A stretch of DNA of 64,000 nt from Anaerosoma tenue (GTDB lineage Bacteria; Actinomycetota; Coriobacteriia; Anaerosomatales; Anaerosomataceae), in NCBI RefSeq assembly GCF_023161965.1, contig NZ_JALNTY010000003.1, positions 105,271 to 169,270 of the forward strand, in the 5' to 3' direction. The notes beneath the pieces are model-generated. The model saw only the letters and a program-made list of their open reading frames with translations. It was not told where the DNA came from and searched no databases. A program made the position numbers and the translations under genes. Below, piece after piece: positions 1 through 10,240 of this stretch (position 1 is the stretch's first letter; the number at the start of each line of letters is the position of its first letter).

Positions 1-645
1 GGTCATGCGGGCCGACATGCCGAGAGAGGCGATCGTCTCGCCCGTGAACTCCATCGACTGGTAGAGCGCGCCGTCCACGCCGATCATGCCGATGATGTGC
101 AGGATGAGGTCCTTCGCGCCCACGCCGGGCTTGAGCTCACCGGTGACGTTGAACTTGAGGCTCTCGGGCACCTTGAACCAGGCGCGACCGGTAGCCATGC
201 CCACACCGGCGTCGGTGGAGCCCACGCCGGTGGCGAACGCCCCGAGCGCGCCGTACGTGCAGGTGTGGCTGTCGGCGCCGATGATCACGTCGCCAGCGCC
301 CACCACGCCCTGCTCGGGCAGGAGCGCGTGCTCCACGCCCATGCAGCCGATCTCGTAGTAGTGGGTGATGCCCTGCGCGCGAGCGAACTCGCGCACAATC
401 TTGGCCTGCTCGGCGCTCTTGATGTCCTTGTTGGGTGTGTAGTGATCGGGCACGAGCGCGACCTTGGCCGGGTCCCACACCTGCTCCACGCCGATCTTGG
501 CGAACTCCCGGATGGCGATGGGAGCCGTGACGTCGTTTGCGAGCACGATGTCCAGGTCGCACTCGATGAGCTGGCCGGGCACGACCTCTTCGAGCCCCGC
601 ATGAGCGGCGAGGATCTTCTCGGTGATGGTCATCGGTCGCGGCAT
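1..645 (-). CDS. leuC: 3-isopropylmalate dehydratase large subunit, C-terminus cut by window edge
   Basis: This is the N-terminal 215 residues of the aconitase-family large subunit that isomerises 2- to 3-isopropylmalate in leucine synthesis. It begins [20 protein letters not shown] and contains the family landmarks [24 protein letters not shown] and [14 protein letters not shown]. The ATG at 645 has an AAGGAGCG Shine-Dalgarno sequence 5 bases upstream. A TAGAAT -10-like box lies at 679-684 (minus strand). Only one of the three cluster cysteines expected for the family would lie in the visible part. leuA lies upstream on the same strand, separated by a plus-strand toxin-antitoxin pair. It is distinct from the second LeuC-like protein at 19161-20441, so this copy is the likelier leucine enzyme. 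leuD and leuB are presumably beyond the left edge. Confidence 0.93.
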   Translation of the reverse strand, partial: MPRPMTITEKILAAHAGLEEVVPGQLIECDLDIVLANDVTAPIAIREFAKIGVEQVWDPAKVALVPDHYTPNKDIKSAEQAKIVREFARAQGITHYYEIGCMGVEHALLPEQGVVGAGDVIIGADSHTCTYGALGAFATGVGSTDAGVGMATGRAWFKVPESLKFNVTGELKPGVGAKDLILHIIGMIGVDGALYQSMEFTGETIASLGMSARMT

Positions 646-815
646 TGGGCGCTCCTTCGTGCCGAGTGTGGTTCGTGCATTCTACGCGATGGGACGAGGC
701 GAGGCCACAGGTCCATCCAAGGAGCCGTGGCGCCCGTCACCGCCACTGCCGCAGCAGGGCCGTTCGCACGCTATGCGGTCTTGCCGTTTTTCCCTTTTTC
801 CGTCATAGTGACATC

Positions 816-1046
816 ATGCCCAAGACCAAGACTACCGTGTATCTCGACGAAGACGTCCTCCGTGGCGCCAAAGTGATGGCCGCCCGCACCGGCAAGAAAG
901 ACTACGAGGTGGTCGAGGAGGCGCTCCGGGCGTACCTCGGCATGGAGGTCCTCGACCGGGTATGGAGTGCCGCCGACATGCCCGAGGACGAGGCGCTGCG
1001 CCTGGCGGTCGAAGAGGTGCATCGCTTCCGCTCCGGCTCCTCGTGA
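816..1046 (+). CDS. Ribbon-helix-helix antitoxin
   Basis: This 76-residue protein starts MPKTKTTVYLDEDVLRGAKV, the beta-strand and first helix of a ribbon-helix-helix DNA-binding domain. The second helix is around residues 25-45 (GKKDYEVVEEALRAYLG). The acidic C-terminal part would bind the toxin. Its stop overlaps the GTG of the PIN-domain gene by 4 bases, the usual layout of a VapBC-type type II toxin-antitoxin operon with autorepression. The pair is the only plus-strand transcription in the first 14 kb, inserted between leuC and leuA, which fits a mobile accessory module. I see no strong Shine-Dalgarno sequence at the ATG. Confidence 0.85.
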   Translation: MPKTKTTVYLDEDVLRGAKVMAARTGKKDYEVVEEALRAYLGMEVLDRVWSAADMPEDEALRLAVEEVHRFRSGSS

Positions 1047-1462
1047 TCCGAGGCGTCCTTGACACCAACGTCTACGTTGCCGCGCTGCTCTCGCGTAGTG
1101 GCGCCCCAGCGCGACTGATGCGCGCCCTCGGCGACGGGCTGTTCGATGCCGTCGCCTGCCCGCGCTTGCTCGCCGAACTGCGTGGCGTGCTTGCGCGCCC
1201 CAAGATCGCCGAGCGCGTGGACGCCGAGACCGCGGCCGCCTTCGTTCTCTGGCTCGAGCGGGTGACCGTCTCCGTCCCTGACCCCGAGACCATCCAACAC
1301 GTCTGCCCCGACCCTGACGACGATTACCTGCTCGCTCTCGCACTCATCGGGCGCGCCCAGGTGATCGTCTCGGGCGCCGCGCATCTCCTCGGACTCCGGG
1401 ACTCGACACCGCGTACCATCTCACCTGCCGTCTTTGCCGAGCTCGTGGAGGGCTTGCGCTAA
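1043..1462 (+). CDS. PIN-domain toxin component (COG1569 type)
   Basis: This 139-residue PIN-family ribonuclease-fold protein is the toxin partner of the preceding RHH gene. The start is a GTG in a GTGA overlap. The N-terminus VIRGVLDTNVYVAALLS carries the first catalytic Asp (D7) and Asn9. Later motifs are LLAELRGVLARPKI (Glu) and PDPDDDYLLALAL (acidic site). The usual final acidic motif of this family reads SGD-x-x-LL, but here residues 110-116 read SGAAHLL, so the last conserved Asp is Ala112. Activity could therefore be weakened, or the protein may act as a binding partner only. The toxin assignment rests on fold motifs and gene order; the RNA target is unknown. Confidence 0.84.
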   Translation: MIRGVLDTNVYVAALLSRSGAPARLMRALGDGLFDAVACPRLLAELRGVLARPKIAERVDAETAAAFVLWLERVTVSVPDPETIQHVCPDPDDDYLLALALIGRAQVIVSGAAHLLGLRDSTPRTISPAVFAELVEGLR

Positions 1463-1467
1463 GCGCC

Positions 1468-3069
1468 CTACACCTCGGCGGGCAGCTGAGGCCGTTCTGC
1501 CGCCACGAGCAGCCGGTTGAGCGCGTTCACGTACGCCTTGGCGCTAGACACGACGATGTCGGGGTGCGCGCCGCGGCCCGTGAAGGTGCGGCCGTCCTCG
1601 CTCTTGATGCGGATGGTGACCTCGCCCACCGCGTCGATGCCGCGGGTGATGGACTGCACGCTGAACTCGGTGAGGTCGTTGGGCTCGCGCACGATGCGGT
1701 TGATGGCGTTGTAGACCGCATCCACCGGACCGTTACCGTGGCTGGAGTCGATGAAGCTCTCGCCGTCACGGTCGATGAGCTCCACGGTGGCCGTGGGGAT
1801 GCCGGGCTCGCCGCAACTCACGTGCACCTGCTCCAGGTGGAAGACCTCGCCGATCATCCGCTCGGCCTCGCCTACAAGCGCCTCGAGGTCCTCGTCGTAG
1901 ACTTCCTTCTTCTTGTCCGCGAGGTCGAGAAATGCCTGGTGGATGTGCTCGAACTCGTCGTCTTCCATCACATAGCCGAGTTCCGCCAGCCGGTGGCGGA
2001 GCGCCGCCCGGCCGCTCCGCGCGGTGAGCACGATGCTTGAGCCGCCCGCCCCTACTTCTTCAGGGTCGATGATCTCGTACGTGGAGCGCTGCTTGAGCAC
2101 GCCGTCCTGATGGATGCCGCTCGAGTGTGCGAACGCGTTGGCGCCCACGATCGCCTTGTTGGGCTGTACGAGGATGCCAGTGATGCTCGAGACCAGGCGC
2201 GAAGCACGCACGAACTCGCGGGTGTTGATGCCGCTGGTCACGCCGAAGACGTCGGGGCGCATCTTGAGCGCCATGACGACCTCTTCCATGGCGGTGTTGC
2301 CCGCGCGCTCGCCGAGGCCGTTGATGGTGCACTCTATCTGCCGCGCGCCCGCCTTCACACCGGCGAGCGAATTGGCCGTGGCCATGCCGAGGTCGTTGTG
2401 GCAGTGGACCGAGACGGTCACGTCCTCGATGCCGCGCACGTTCTCCATCAAACCGCCGATGAGCTCGCCGAAGACCTCCGGGTATGCATAGCCGGTGGTG
2501 TCGGGGATGTTCACCACCGTGGCGCCTGCTGCGATGGCCGCCTCGATCATGCGGTAGAGGAACTCCGGCTCGGCGCGGCCGGCGTCCTCAGCGTAGAACT
2601 CCACATCCTCCACGAAGGAGCGCGCCAGCTTCACGGCTGCGACGCCGCGTTCGAGAGCCTCGTCGCGCGAGATCTTGAGCTTGTCGCGCAGGTGGCTCTC
2701 GCTCACACCGATCCCTGTGTGGATACGCGGCCGCTTAGCGCCCTCCAGCGCCTCGGCGGCGCGCTCGATGTCCGCCGGAACGGCGCGTGAGAGCGCGCAG
2801 ACGGTGGCGGCGTCGCCCACCTCGCCGGCGATGCGGCGCACGCTCTCGAAATCACCGGGGGACGAGATCGGAAAGCCGGCCTCGATGACGTCCACGCCGA
2901 GACGGACGAGCTGTCGGGCGATCTCGAGCTTCTCGGCGGTGTTCATGCTTGCGCCGGGACTCTGCTCCCCGTCGCGCAACGTGGTGTCGAAGATGAAGAC
3001 GCGGTCAGCCGGGGCGGCGGGTATGCCGGGTGCGGTGGAGGCGCCGGGTGCGGCAGGATTCGTGCTCAC
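1468..3069 (-). CDS. leuA: 2-isopropylmalate synthase
   Basis: This 533-residue enzyme condenses acetyl-CoA with 2-oxoisovalerate, the first step of leucine synthesis. The catalytic TIM barrel begins [17 protein letters not shown], with the metal-binding HCHNDLG and the downstream NGLGERAGN. The C-terminal LeuA dimer domain for leucine feedback ends near residue 525. I chose the GTG at 3069 because AAGGAG sits 7 bases upstream; an in-frame extension to 3222 has no ribosome site and instead overlaps a promoter and leader. Residues 1-20 are Ala/Pro-rich and probably disordered. The homologous synthase at 20438-21622 lacks the regulatory domain and belongs to another pathway. Confidence 0.95.
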   Translation of the reverse strand: MSTNPAAPGASTAPGIPAAPADRVFIFDTTLRDGEQSPGASMNTAEKLEIARQLVRLGVDVIEAGFPISSPGDFESVRRIAGEVGDAATVCALSRAVPADIERAAEALEGAKRPRIHTGIGVSESHLRDKLKISRDEALERGVAAVKLARSFVEDVEFYAEDAGRAEPEFLYRMIEAAIAAGATVVNIPDTTGYAYPEVFGELIGGLMENVRGIEDVTVSVHCHNDLGMATANSLAGVKAGARQIECTINGLGERAGNTAMEEVVMALKMRPDVFGVTSGINTREFVRASRLVSSITGILVQPNKAIVGANAFAHSSGIHQDGVLKQRSTYEIIDPEEVGAGGSSIVLTARSGRAALRHRLAELGYVMEDDEFEHIHQAFLDLADKKKEVYDEDLEALVGEAERMIGEVFHLEQVHVSCGEPGIPTATVELIDRDGESFIDSSHGNGPVDAVYNAINRIVREPNDLTEFSVQSITRGIDAVGEVTIRIKSEDGRTFTGRGAHPDIVVSSAKAYVNALNRLLVAAERPQLPAEV

Positions 3070-3120
3070 GGGATGCTCCTTGGGTTCGAACGCGGGTACG
3101 GGCGGGGTGCGCCGGCACGA

Positions 3121-3207
3121 GCCGTCGGTCAGACGGCGGCCGGCTGGATAAGTCGCCCGGATAGACCCAGAAGCATGTGAGCTGGCGCGTTCATGTGCGG
3201 CAGTATA
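3121..3207 (-). promoter_or_regulatory. leuA promoter and possible leader-peptide attenuator
   Basis: A TATACT -10 box lies at 3202-3207. Only about 7 bases later an ATG at 3194 opens a 21-codon ORF (3129-3194) containing four Leu codons, three of them within the stretch MLLGL, so the leader ORF may be leaderless. Its stop lies in a 6-bp hairpin GCCGTC-TGACC-GACGGC (3121-3137). Leader-peptide attenuation of leuA is known in Actinobacteria; whether it operates here is inference, since I see no competing antiterminator. Confidence 0.45.
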
Positions 3208-3264
3208 GCGCATGAGCGGCACGACCGCAGCACTGGGGTCACTCCGCGCGCGACTCCGTGCACG

Positions 3265-3654
3265 CTATCGGCGGTTCAGCTCATCCCAGTCGACGAGGTC
3301 AAGGATGTCCACCTCGGGGGGTGGAGGCGGCTCAACGTATGGGACGAGGCGGACCTCGACAGTGCAGCCCACCGCTCGAGCGTAGCGCAGCAGCGTGGCG
3401 GTGGACGGCATGTGTGCGGAATGAGTCTCGAGACGGCATACGACGCTCCTGGTCGTGCCCATGTAGGCTGCAACCTGCTCTTGGCTCAGCCGCGCCTTTC
3501 GTCGCGCACGATAGAGCTGTCTCGCTATCTCCCGCTGCAGACTCTCAAGCGCCGCGGCATCCAGCGCGCCGCGAGGAGGCCCGGGGAACTGACGCTGGCG
3601 TGCACGATCAAGTCTCTCCTGCACCTCATCCGCCCACGAACGAGGCAGCTCCAC
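3265..3654 (-). CDS. XRE-family helix-turn-helix regulator, HigA-like, without a partner toxin
   Basis: The protein has 129 residues. A helical N-terminal part is followed by an XRE domain (about residues 45-100) with RLSQEQVAAYMGTTRSVVCR as the helix-turn-helix, then VEVRLVP and an acidic C-terminal tail (ILDLVDWDEL). This layout matches HigA-type antitoxins and their solo relatives. I chose the GTG at 3654 because AGGAGG lies 6 bases upstream; a longer reading to 3708 would run through an inverted repeat that looks like its operator (3690-3705). No HigB-like gene lies in the 447 bases upstream. Target genes are unknown; self-repression is the simplest guess. Confidence 0.8.
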   Translation of the reverse strand: MELPRSWADEVQERLDRARQRQFPGPPRGALDAAALESLQREIARQLYRARRKARLSQEQVAAYMGTTRSVVCRLETHSAHMPSTATLLRYARAVGCTVEVRLVPYVEPPPPPEVDILDLVDWDELNRR

Positions 3655-3689
3655 CTTCGGCCTCCTCTCTGGCACCCATCTCCAACCGT

Positions 3690-3705
3690 TTCGCACGAAT
3701 GCGAA
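3690..3705. promoter_or_regulatory. Inverted repeat TTCGCA-N4-TGCGAA, probable operator
   Basis: This 6-bp inverted repeat with a 4-base spacer lies 36 bases upstream of the GTG of the XRE gene. The same arms and spacing recur at 3995-4012, which argues for a specific dimeric binding site, most simply of the XRE protein. Confidence 0.5.
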
Positions 3706-3893
3706 CATCCGTTGCGGGGAATGCAGTGCCGCTCGACGTCATGTCAGCCCCGATGCTCTCACGCGGGCATGAACGAGACCCTTCCGGAGTCCAACCGCAC
3801 GTGCATTCGCGACAGAACCGAACCCGGGATCCACGGGATCGAAGCGGCACCCGAAACGTGAGCAGGCGTCACCGAACCCTCGGGTGCGACCCC

Positions 3894-3994
3894 GCAGCCT
3901 GCCCTGGGCGACCCTGTAGCCTGCCCTGGGCGACCCCGGAGCCTGACCTGGGCGACCCCGCAGCCTGACCTGGGCGACCCCGCAGCCTGACCTT
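3894..3994. repeat. 22-bp tandem repeat, about 4.6 copies
   Basis: Four full 22-base units (3894, 3916, 3938, 3960) and one partial unit (3982) follow the pattern GnAGCCTGmCCTGGGCGACC plus CC or CT; the second unit has T in place of C at position 2. A degenerate half unit precedes at 3881-3893. Units differ at one to three positions. There are no spacers, so this is a minisatellite and not a CRISPR. It lies in the gene-free stretch between serA and the XRE gene, bounded on the right by an inverted repeat. Confidence 0.8.
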
Positions 3995-4012
3995 GTTCGC
4001 AAACGTGCGAAC
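3995..4012. promoter_or_regulatory. Second inverted repeat GTTCGCA-N4-TGCGAAC
   Basis: This repeat has 7-bp arms and the same core and spacing as 3690-3705, 305 bases away, directly abutting the 22-bp tandem repeats. The rest of the 3655-4101 interval holds no convincing gene; readings through the repeats give only Arg/Gly-rich low-complexity translations. Confidence 0.45.
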
Positions 4013-4050
4013 CACGACAAAGAGACATCCCCCGGCCAGAAGAACAGTGC

Positions 4051-4076
4051 AGAAGGGGCCCCGCGGGACCCCTTCT
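4051..4076 (-). terminator. Hairpin downstream of serA
   Basis: AGAAGGGG pairs with CCCCTTCT around a GC-rich centre (one mismatch), 26 bases past the serA stop. There is no clear U-tract, so termination efficiency is uncertain. Confidence 0.5.
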
Positions 4077-4101
4077 GGTCACGTGGCTGCTTAGTGCTCC
4101 C

Positions 4102-5685
4102 TTACAGCTCTACGCTCCACGCCTCGGACACTTCGGCCTTGGCGTTGACGCGGTCCATCAACGCATCCGGGATCGCACTGTCCACGTTGATGCCCATGAG
4201 CGCCGTGCCTCCCTCGCCCGTGCGGCCCACCTGCATTGAGGCTATGTTGATGCCGTTCTCACCAAGCGCGGTACCCACCTTGCCCACAACGCCGGGCACG
4301 TCGGTGTACTCGAGGAACAACATATGGTGCGACGGCGCCATATCGATCGCGAAGTCGTTGAACACGACCACTCGCGGCTCGTTCCTCTTGCCCATGAGTG
4401 TGGCGCCGAGCTTGAACTCGCGGCCGCCGGCCTTGGCCACAACGACCATGAGGCTCACGTAGTCGGTGCTCTCCACGCGCTTGTTCTCGGTGACCGAGAT
4501 GCCGCGCTGTTCCGCGTAGTGGTTGGCGTTGACATAGTTGACCATGTCCTGGCCTACCACGCTCAGCAGCCCCTTGAGCATGGCCGTCTTGAGGATGCGC
4601 GTGTCCTGCTCGGCGAGATGCCCGATGAAGTGAACCTCGATCTCGCTCACCGGACCGCGGGCGATCTGCCCGATACCGGTCCCTAGAGCCTCGGCCACCG
4701 ACAGGAACGGCCCAACGGCCTCCATCACCTCGGGCGCCACCGGCGCGATGTTCACGGCAGTGTCCACCATCTCCCCGCACAGGCCGGCCGCCACGAGATC
4801 GGCTATCTGGTCGCCTGCGCGGTCCTGCGCCTCTTCCGTTGAGGCGCCGAGGTGCGGCGTGAGCACCACGTTGTCCAGTTCGTGCAGCGGCGACTCCGTG
4901 CACGGCTCGGTCTCGAACACGTCGATACCCGCCGAGGCCACCTTGCCGCTCTTGAGCGCGTCCACGAGCGCGTCCATCTGGTAGATGCCGCCGCGAGCGG
5001 TGTTCACGAGCCGCGCGCCGTCCTTCATCCTGGCGAACTGCTCGGCGCCGAACATGCCGATGGTCTCCTTCGTCTTGGGAAGGTGCACCGTGAGGAAGTC
5101 GGCCAACGGCAGGAGCTCGTCGATCGTCTCATAGAGCGTCACGCCAAGCGCCGCGGCGCGCTCCTCGCTCGTGTACGGATCGTAGCCGATGAGCTTCATA
5201 CCCAGACCCCGCGCCCGCTCGGCCACCAGCGTGCCGATGCGGCCCAGGCCCACGATGGCGAGCGTCTTCTCGTACACCTCGGTACCGGTGAACTTGGAGC
5301 GCTCCCACTTGCCCTGCTTCATGCTGGCGTTGGCCTGCGCGGTGTTGCGCGCGGTGGCGAGCATGAGCGTGATGGTCTGCTCGGCGGCGGAGACGATGTT
5401 CGACGTGGGTGCGTTGCACACGATCACGCCTCGCTCCGTGGCTGCGGCCACGTCCACATTGTCGATACCGACACCCGCGCGGCCGATGATCTTCAACCGC
5501 TCGCCTGCCTCGATGATCGGACGCGTGGCCTTGGTGGCCGAGCGCACGATCATGGCGTCGTACTCGGGGATGATCGCCACGAGTTCTTCCTCGGCGAGGC
5601 CCGTCTTCACGTCGACCTCGTACCCCCCGGCGATGAGCTTCTCGATTCCGCTATCCGAGATCTTGTCTGCAACCAGTACTTTCAT
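4102..5685 (-). CDS. serA: D-3-phosphoglycerate dehydrogenase
   Basis: This 527-residue long-form SerA oxidises 3-phosphoglycerate to 3-phosphohydroxypyruvate, the first step of serine synthesis. The N-terminal substrate domain begins MKVLVADKISDSGIEKL, the NAD-binding domain has VGLGRIGTLVAERARGLG, and the catalytic region has NTARGG and LTPHLGASTEEAQ. The allosteric-substrate-binding domain occupies roughly residues 310-450. The C-terminal ACT domain (DVPGVVGKVGTALGENGINI) would sense serine. GGGGGAG precedes the ATG by 8 bases. It follows the class V aminotransferase by 4 bases, so the two are cotranscribed and probably supply consecutive steps. Confidence 0.96.
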   Translation of the reverse strand: MKVLVADKISDSGIEKLIAGGYEVDVKTGLAEEELVAIIPEYDAMIVRSATKATRPIIEAGERLKIIGRAGVGIDNVDVAAATERGVIVCNAPTSNIVSAAEQTITLMLATARNTAQANASMKQGKWERSKFTGTEVYEKTLAIVGLGRIGTLVAERARGLGMKLIGYDPYTSEERAAALGVTLYETIDELLPLADFLTVHLPKTKETIGMFGAEQFARMKDGARLVNTARGGIYQMDALVDALKSGKVASAGIDVFETEPCTESPLHELDNVVLTPHLGASTEEAQDRAGDQIADLVAAGLCGEMVDTAVNIAPVAPEVMEAVGPFLSVAEALGTGIGQIARGPVSEIEVHFIGHLAEQDTRILKTAMLKGLLSVVGQDMVNYVNANHYAEQRGISVTENKRVESTDYVSLMVVVAKAGGREFKLGATLMGKRNEPRVVVFNDFAIDMAPSHHMLFLEYTDVPGVVGKVGTALGENGINIASMQVGRTGEGGTALMGINVDSAIPDALMDRVNAKAEVSEAWSVEL

Positions 5686-5689
5686 CTGT

Positions 5690-6835
5690 CTACTCCCCCA
5701 TGAAGACGGCTTCGGCGGCCTTGATGCCCTCGCCGCGCTCGAACTCGTAGCCCAGTTCCGCGAGCGTCATCTCAAGACCGGCAAGCGTGGTGATGATGTC
5801 GAACTCGCCGAAGTAGCCCAGGTGCCCGACGCGGAAGATGCGACCTGCGTAGTCGTCCTGGCCGCCAGCGATCGTGATGCCGTACTTGTTCTTGAGGATG
5901 CTCACGATCTTCTTGCCGTCCACGCCCTCCGGCACCCACACCGGCGTGACCGCGCTGCCGCGACCCTCGGCGGGGGCGAACAGTTCGAGTCCCAGCGCCT
6001 CGCAGCCCTTGCGGGTGGCCTCGGCCAGCCTGCTGTGGCGTGCGATCGTGTTCTCGATCCTCTCTTCGCGGATCATGTTCAGCGCTACGTTGAGCCCGAG
6101 CACGAGCGAGACAGCCGGGGTGAACGGGGTGGTGTCCTTCTCGATGTTCTTCTTGTACTTCATGAAGTCGAAGTAGTACTTGGGCAGCGTGGAGCGCTCG
6201 TACGCCTTCCACGCCTTCGCGGAGACCGTGCACGCGGCGAGGCCCGGCGGGAGCATGAGCCCCTTCTGCGAGCCCGTCATCACGATGTCCAGACCCCACT
6301 CGTCGGTCTTGCAGTCCACCGCGCCGATACCGGTGATGCTGTCGACGATGAGGATGGTGTCGGGGTGCTCGCGAACGATGGCGCCGATCGCCTTGACGTC
6401 GTTGAGCACGCCCGAAGACGTCTCGCTCTGCGTGACGATGACCCCGCGCACACCGGGGTTCTCGGCGAGGGCTGTGGCCACGTCGGCAGGGTCGACCACG
6501 CTGGTCCACTCGTACGCGAGATCGATCACGTTGAGTCCGTATACCTCGGCGATCTGCTTCTGACGGTCACCGAACTTGCCGTTGCGGCACACGATGACAC
6601 TGTCGCCCGCGCAGAACGAGTTGGCGATGGCCGCTTCCATCACACCCGTGCCCGAAGAGGCGAACAGCAGCACGTCGCTCTCGGTCTGGAACACGTATTT
6701 CAAGCCCTCGATCGCCTGCTTGAATGCGGCCGAGAAGTCCGGCGTGCGGTGGTGGATGATCGGCGCGGCCTGGGTGAGCAGGACCTCGGCAGGGACCGGG
6801 GTCGGGCCCGGCGTCATCAGGTACTTCTTCTGCAT
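5690..6835 (-). CDS. Class V aminotransferase (serine-pyruvate/alanine-glyoxylate type)
   Basis: This 381-residue PLP enzyme starts MQKKYLMTPGPTPVP, the hallmark of the alanine-glyoxylate/serine-pyruvate aminotransferase group. GTGVMEAAI binds the cofactor phosphate, VDSITGIGAVD holds the pyridine-stacking Asp, and TGSQKGLMLPPG carries the Schiff-base lysine. The C-terminal part includes FRVGHLGYFGEFDI. Because it lies 4 bases upstream of serA and no SerC is visible, it may transaminate phosphohydroxypyruvate to phosphoserine, or interconvert serine/glycine with glyoxylate. The family alone does not settle this. Confidence 0.9.
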   Translation of the reverse strand: MQKKYLMTPGPTPVPAEVLLTQAAPIIHHRTPDFSAAFKQAIEGLKYVFQTESDVLLFASSGTGVMEAAIANSFCAGDSVIVCRNGKFGDRQKQIAEVYGLNVIDLAYEWTSVVDPADVATALAENPGVRGVIVTQSETSSGVLNDVKAIGAIVREHPDTILIVDSITGIGAVDCKTDEWGLDIVMTGSQKGLMLPPGLAACTVSAKAWKAYERSTLPKYYFDFMKYKKNIEKDTTPFTPAVSLVLGLNVALNMIREERIENTIARHSRLAEATRKGCEALGLELFAPAEGRGSAVTPVWVPEGVDGKKIVSILKNKYGITIAGGQDDYAGRIFRVGHLGYFGEFDIITTLAGLEMTLAELGYEFERGEGIKAAEAVFMGE

Positions 6836-6899
6836 CGTGACTCTCTTCCTTTCTCAGGGGTATCGTCGTCGCCCCCCATGGACGACGTGGTGACGCTAT

Positions 6900-6919
6900 C
6901 GCCGCCCCGGCAGGCGGCG
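6900..6919 (-). terminator. GC hairpin between ilvC and the aminotransferase gene
   Basis: A 7-bp stem CGCCGCC/GGCGGCG with a 6-base loop lies in the 163-base gap after ilvC. No U-tract follows, so this could be a weak terminator or a processing site. The rest of the gap shows nothing I recognise. Confidence 0.35.
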
Positions 6920-6998
6920 CTTGGTACCGCAAGGCCACGCATGAGCGGCGCGCGTCCGCTCGATGCGCGGTGCGTGGCTGCGCAGGAATGGCCGAAGG

Positions 6999-8491
<1,493 letters not shown>

Positions 8492-10240
8492 CTACTCCCA
8501 CACCTCCTCGAAGAGCTCCTCATCGAGCATGTCCGATACGGGGCCGCCGGGGATGCCACCGAGCATCTCGTCGATCGAGCCGCCGGGCGCCACCATCGGG
8601 AACACGTTCTCCTCGCGCTCCACCCGTACGTCCACGATCGCAGGGCCGTCGTAGGCGAACGCCGCCACGAGAGCATCGTCCAGCTCGGCGGGCGTGGTGG
8701 CCCGGATGCCGAAGCAACCGTAGGCCTCGGCGAGCTTCACGAAGTCGGGGCAGTCCTGCGGCAGCGTGGAACTGGAGTAGCGCCTGTCGTAGAAGAGCTC
8801 CTGCCACTGACGCACCATGCCGAGGTACCCGTTGTTGAGGATGACCACTTTGACGGGCAGCTTGTTGATGGCCGCCGTGGCAAGCTCCTGCGAGTTCATC
8901 TGGATCGAACCGTCGCCGGCGATGTCGATGACCATGTGCTCCGGCCGGCCGAGTTGCGCGCCGATCGCCGCAGGCAGTCCGAATCCCATCGTGCCGAGGC
9001 CCCCGGAAGAAACCCACGTGCGCGGCTCGGTGATGCGGAGGTACTGGCACGCCCACATCTGGTTCTGGCCCACCTCCGTGGTGAACACCGTGGGCTTGCC
9101 CTTGGTGAGCTCACGGACACGCTCCACCACATGCTGCGGCATGATCGCCGTATCGCTCGTGTGGTAGTGGAACGGATAGCGCGCGCGCCAGTCGTCGATC
9201 ACGCGCATCCATGCGTCCGTGCGGGGCTCGGCGCCCATCTTGCGAAGCTCCGCCGTCATCCCCGAGATGACCGTTCGGGCGTCGCCCACGATCGGCACGT
9301 CCACCGAGCGGTTCTTGCCGATCTCCGCCGGGTCGATATCCACGTGGACGATCTTCGCTTTGGTGGCGAAGGTGGCAAGCTTGCCCGTCACACGGTCGTC
9401 GAAGCGCACGCCCACCGCGAGAAGCAGGTCCGTCTCGGTGATCGCGTAGTTGGTGAACTTGCCGCCATGCATGCCCGGCATCCCCACGAAGAGGTGATGG
9501 TCTTCAGGGAAGGCGCCCTTGCCCATGAGCGTGGTGACCACCGGCAGCTGCATGAGTTCGGCGAGCTCCTTGAGCTCCCTGGCCGCATCACTCGCGAGCA
9601 CGCCTCCGCCCACGTACAACAGCGGCTTGCGCGCCTTGGCGATGAGCGCTGCAGCCTGGTGCACCTGCTTGGCGTGACCCTTCACGGTGGGCTTGTAGCC
9701 GGGCAGGCTCAGCCGCTCGGGATACTTGAAGTCCAGCTCGCCGCGTGACACGTCCACAGGCAGGTCGATGAGCACGGGGCCCGGACGGCCGGTGGAGGCG
9801 ATGTGGAACGCCTCGGCCATGATCTGAGGGATGTCCTCCGCGTCGTCGGCCAGGTAGTTGTGCTTGGTGATGGGGATGGTGATCCCCGTGATGTCGGTCT
9901 CCTGGAACGCGTCGGTGCCGAGCACGTGCGTGGCTACCTGACCGGTGATCACGACCATCGGTACCGAGTCCATGTACGCGTTGGCGATACCCGTGACCGT
10001 GTTTGCCGCGCCGGGACCGCTCGTCACGATCACCACGCCGGGCTTGCCGGTCACTCGGGCGTACGCGTCGGCCGCATGCGCTGCTCCCTGCTCGTGCCTC
10101 GTGAGCACCACGCGAAGGCCCTCGGCCTCGTACAGAGCGTCGAAGAGCGGCAGCACCACGCCGCCGGGATAGCCGAAGACCACCTCGACGCCCTCGGCCT
10201 GAAGCGACTTCACGATGGCTTCTGCGCCGGTCACTCTCAT
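8492..10240 (-). CDS. ilvB: Acetolactate synthase catalytic (large) subunit
   Basis: This 582-residue thiamine-diphosphate enzyme condenses pyruvate with pyruvate or 2-oxobutyrate. The Pyr domain starts [20 protein letters not shown], with the catalytic Glu in [18 protein letters not shown] central FAD-binding domain follows. The PP domain has [15 protein letters not shown], the Mg/ThDP motif, with [12 protein letters not shown]. Its ATG overlaps the ilvD stop by 4 bases and it abuts ilvN, so this is a tight operon. Confidence 0.97.
   Translation of the reverse strand: MRVTGAEAIVKSLQAEGVEVVFGYPGGVVLPLFDALYEAEGLRVVLTRHEQGAAHAADAYARVTGKPGVVIVTSGPGAANTVTGIANAYMDSVPMVVITGQVATHVLGTDAFQETDITGITIPITKHNYLADDAEDIPQIMAEAFHIASTGRPGPVLIDLPVDVSRGELDFKYPERLSLPGYKPTVKGHAKQVHQAAALIAKARKPLLYVGGGVLASDAARELKELAELMQLPVVTTLMGKGAFPEDHHLFVGMPGMHGGKFTNYAITETDLLLAVGVRFDDRVTGKLATFATKAKIVHVDIDPAEIGKNRSVDVPIVGDARTVISGMTAELRKMGAEPRTDAWMRVIDDWRARYPFHYHTSDTAIMPQHVVERVRELTKGKPTVFTTEVGQNQMWACQYLRITEPRTWVSSGGLGTMGFGLPAAIGAQLGRPEHMVIDIAGDGSIQMNSQELATAAINKLPVKVVILNNGYLGMVRQWQELFYDRRYSSSTLPQDCPDFVKLAEAYGCFGIRATTPAELDDALVAAFAYDGPAIVDVRVEREENVFPMVAPGGSIDEMLGGIPGGPVSDMLDEELFEEVWE

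Noticed and set aside
97-876. Long plus-strand readings opposite leuC, leuA, serA, ilv, copA and gat genes
   Set aside because: They are antisense shadows of high-GC genes: His/Arg/Gly-rich translations with no domain signal, while the minus or plus partner has full family motifs.
3070-3222. N-terminal extension of leuA
   Set aside because: It overlaps a promoter and hairpin, lacks a ribosome site and adds a low-complexity stretch absent from the family.
3881-3994. Possible CRISPR array
   Set aside because: Units are directly abutting with no spacers, only about 4.6 copies, and no cas genes are present.
3739-4082. Two overlapping minus-strand readings of about 93-107 residues across the 22-bp repeats
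   Set aside because: The translations are Arg/Gly low complexity created by the repeats, with no ribosome site and no conserved features.
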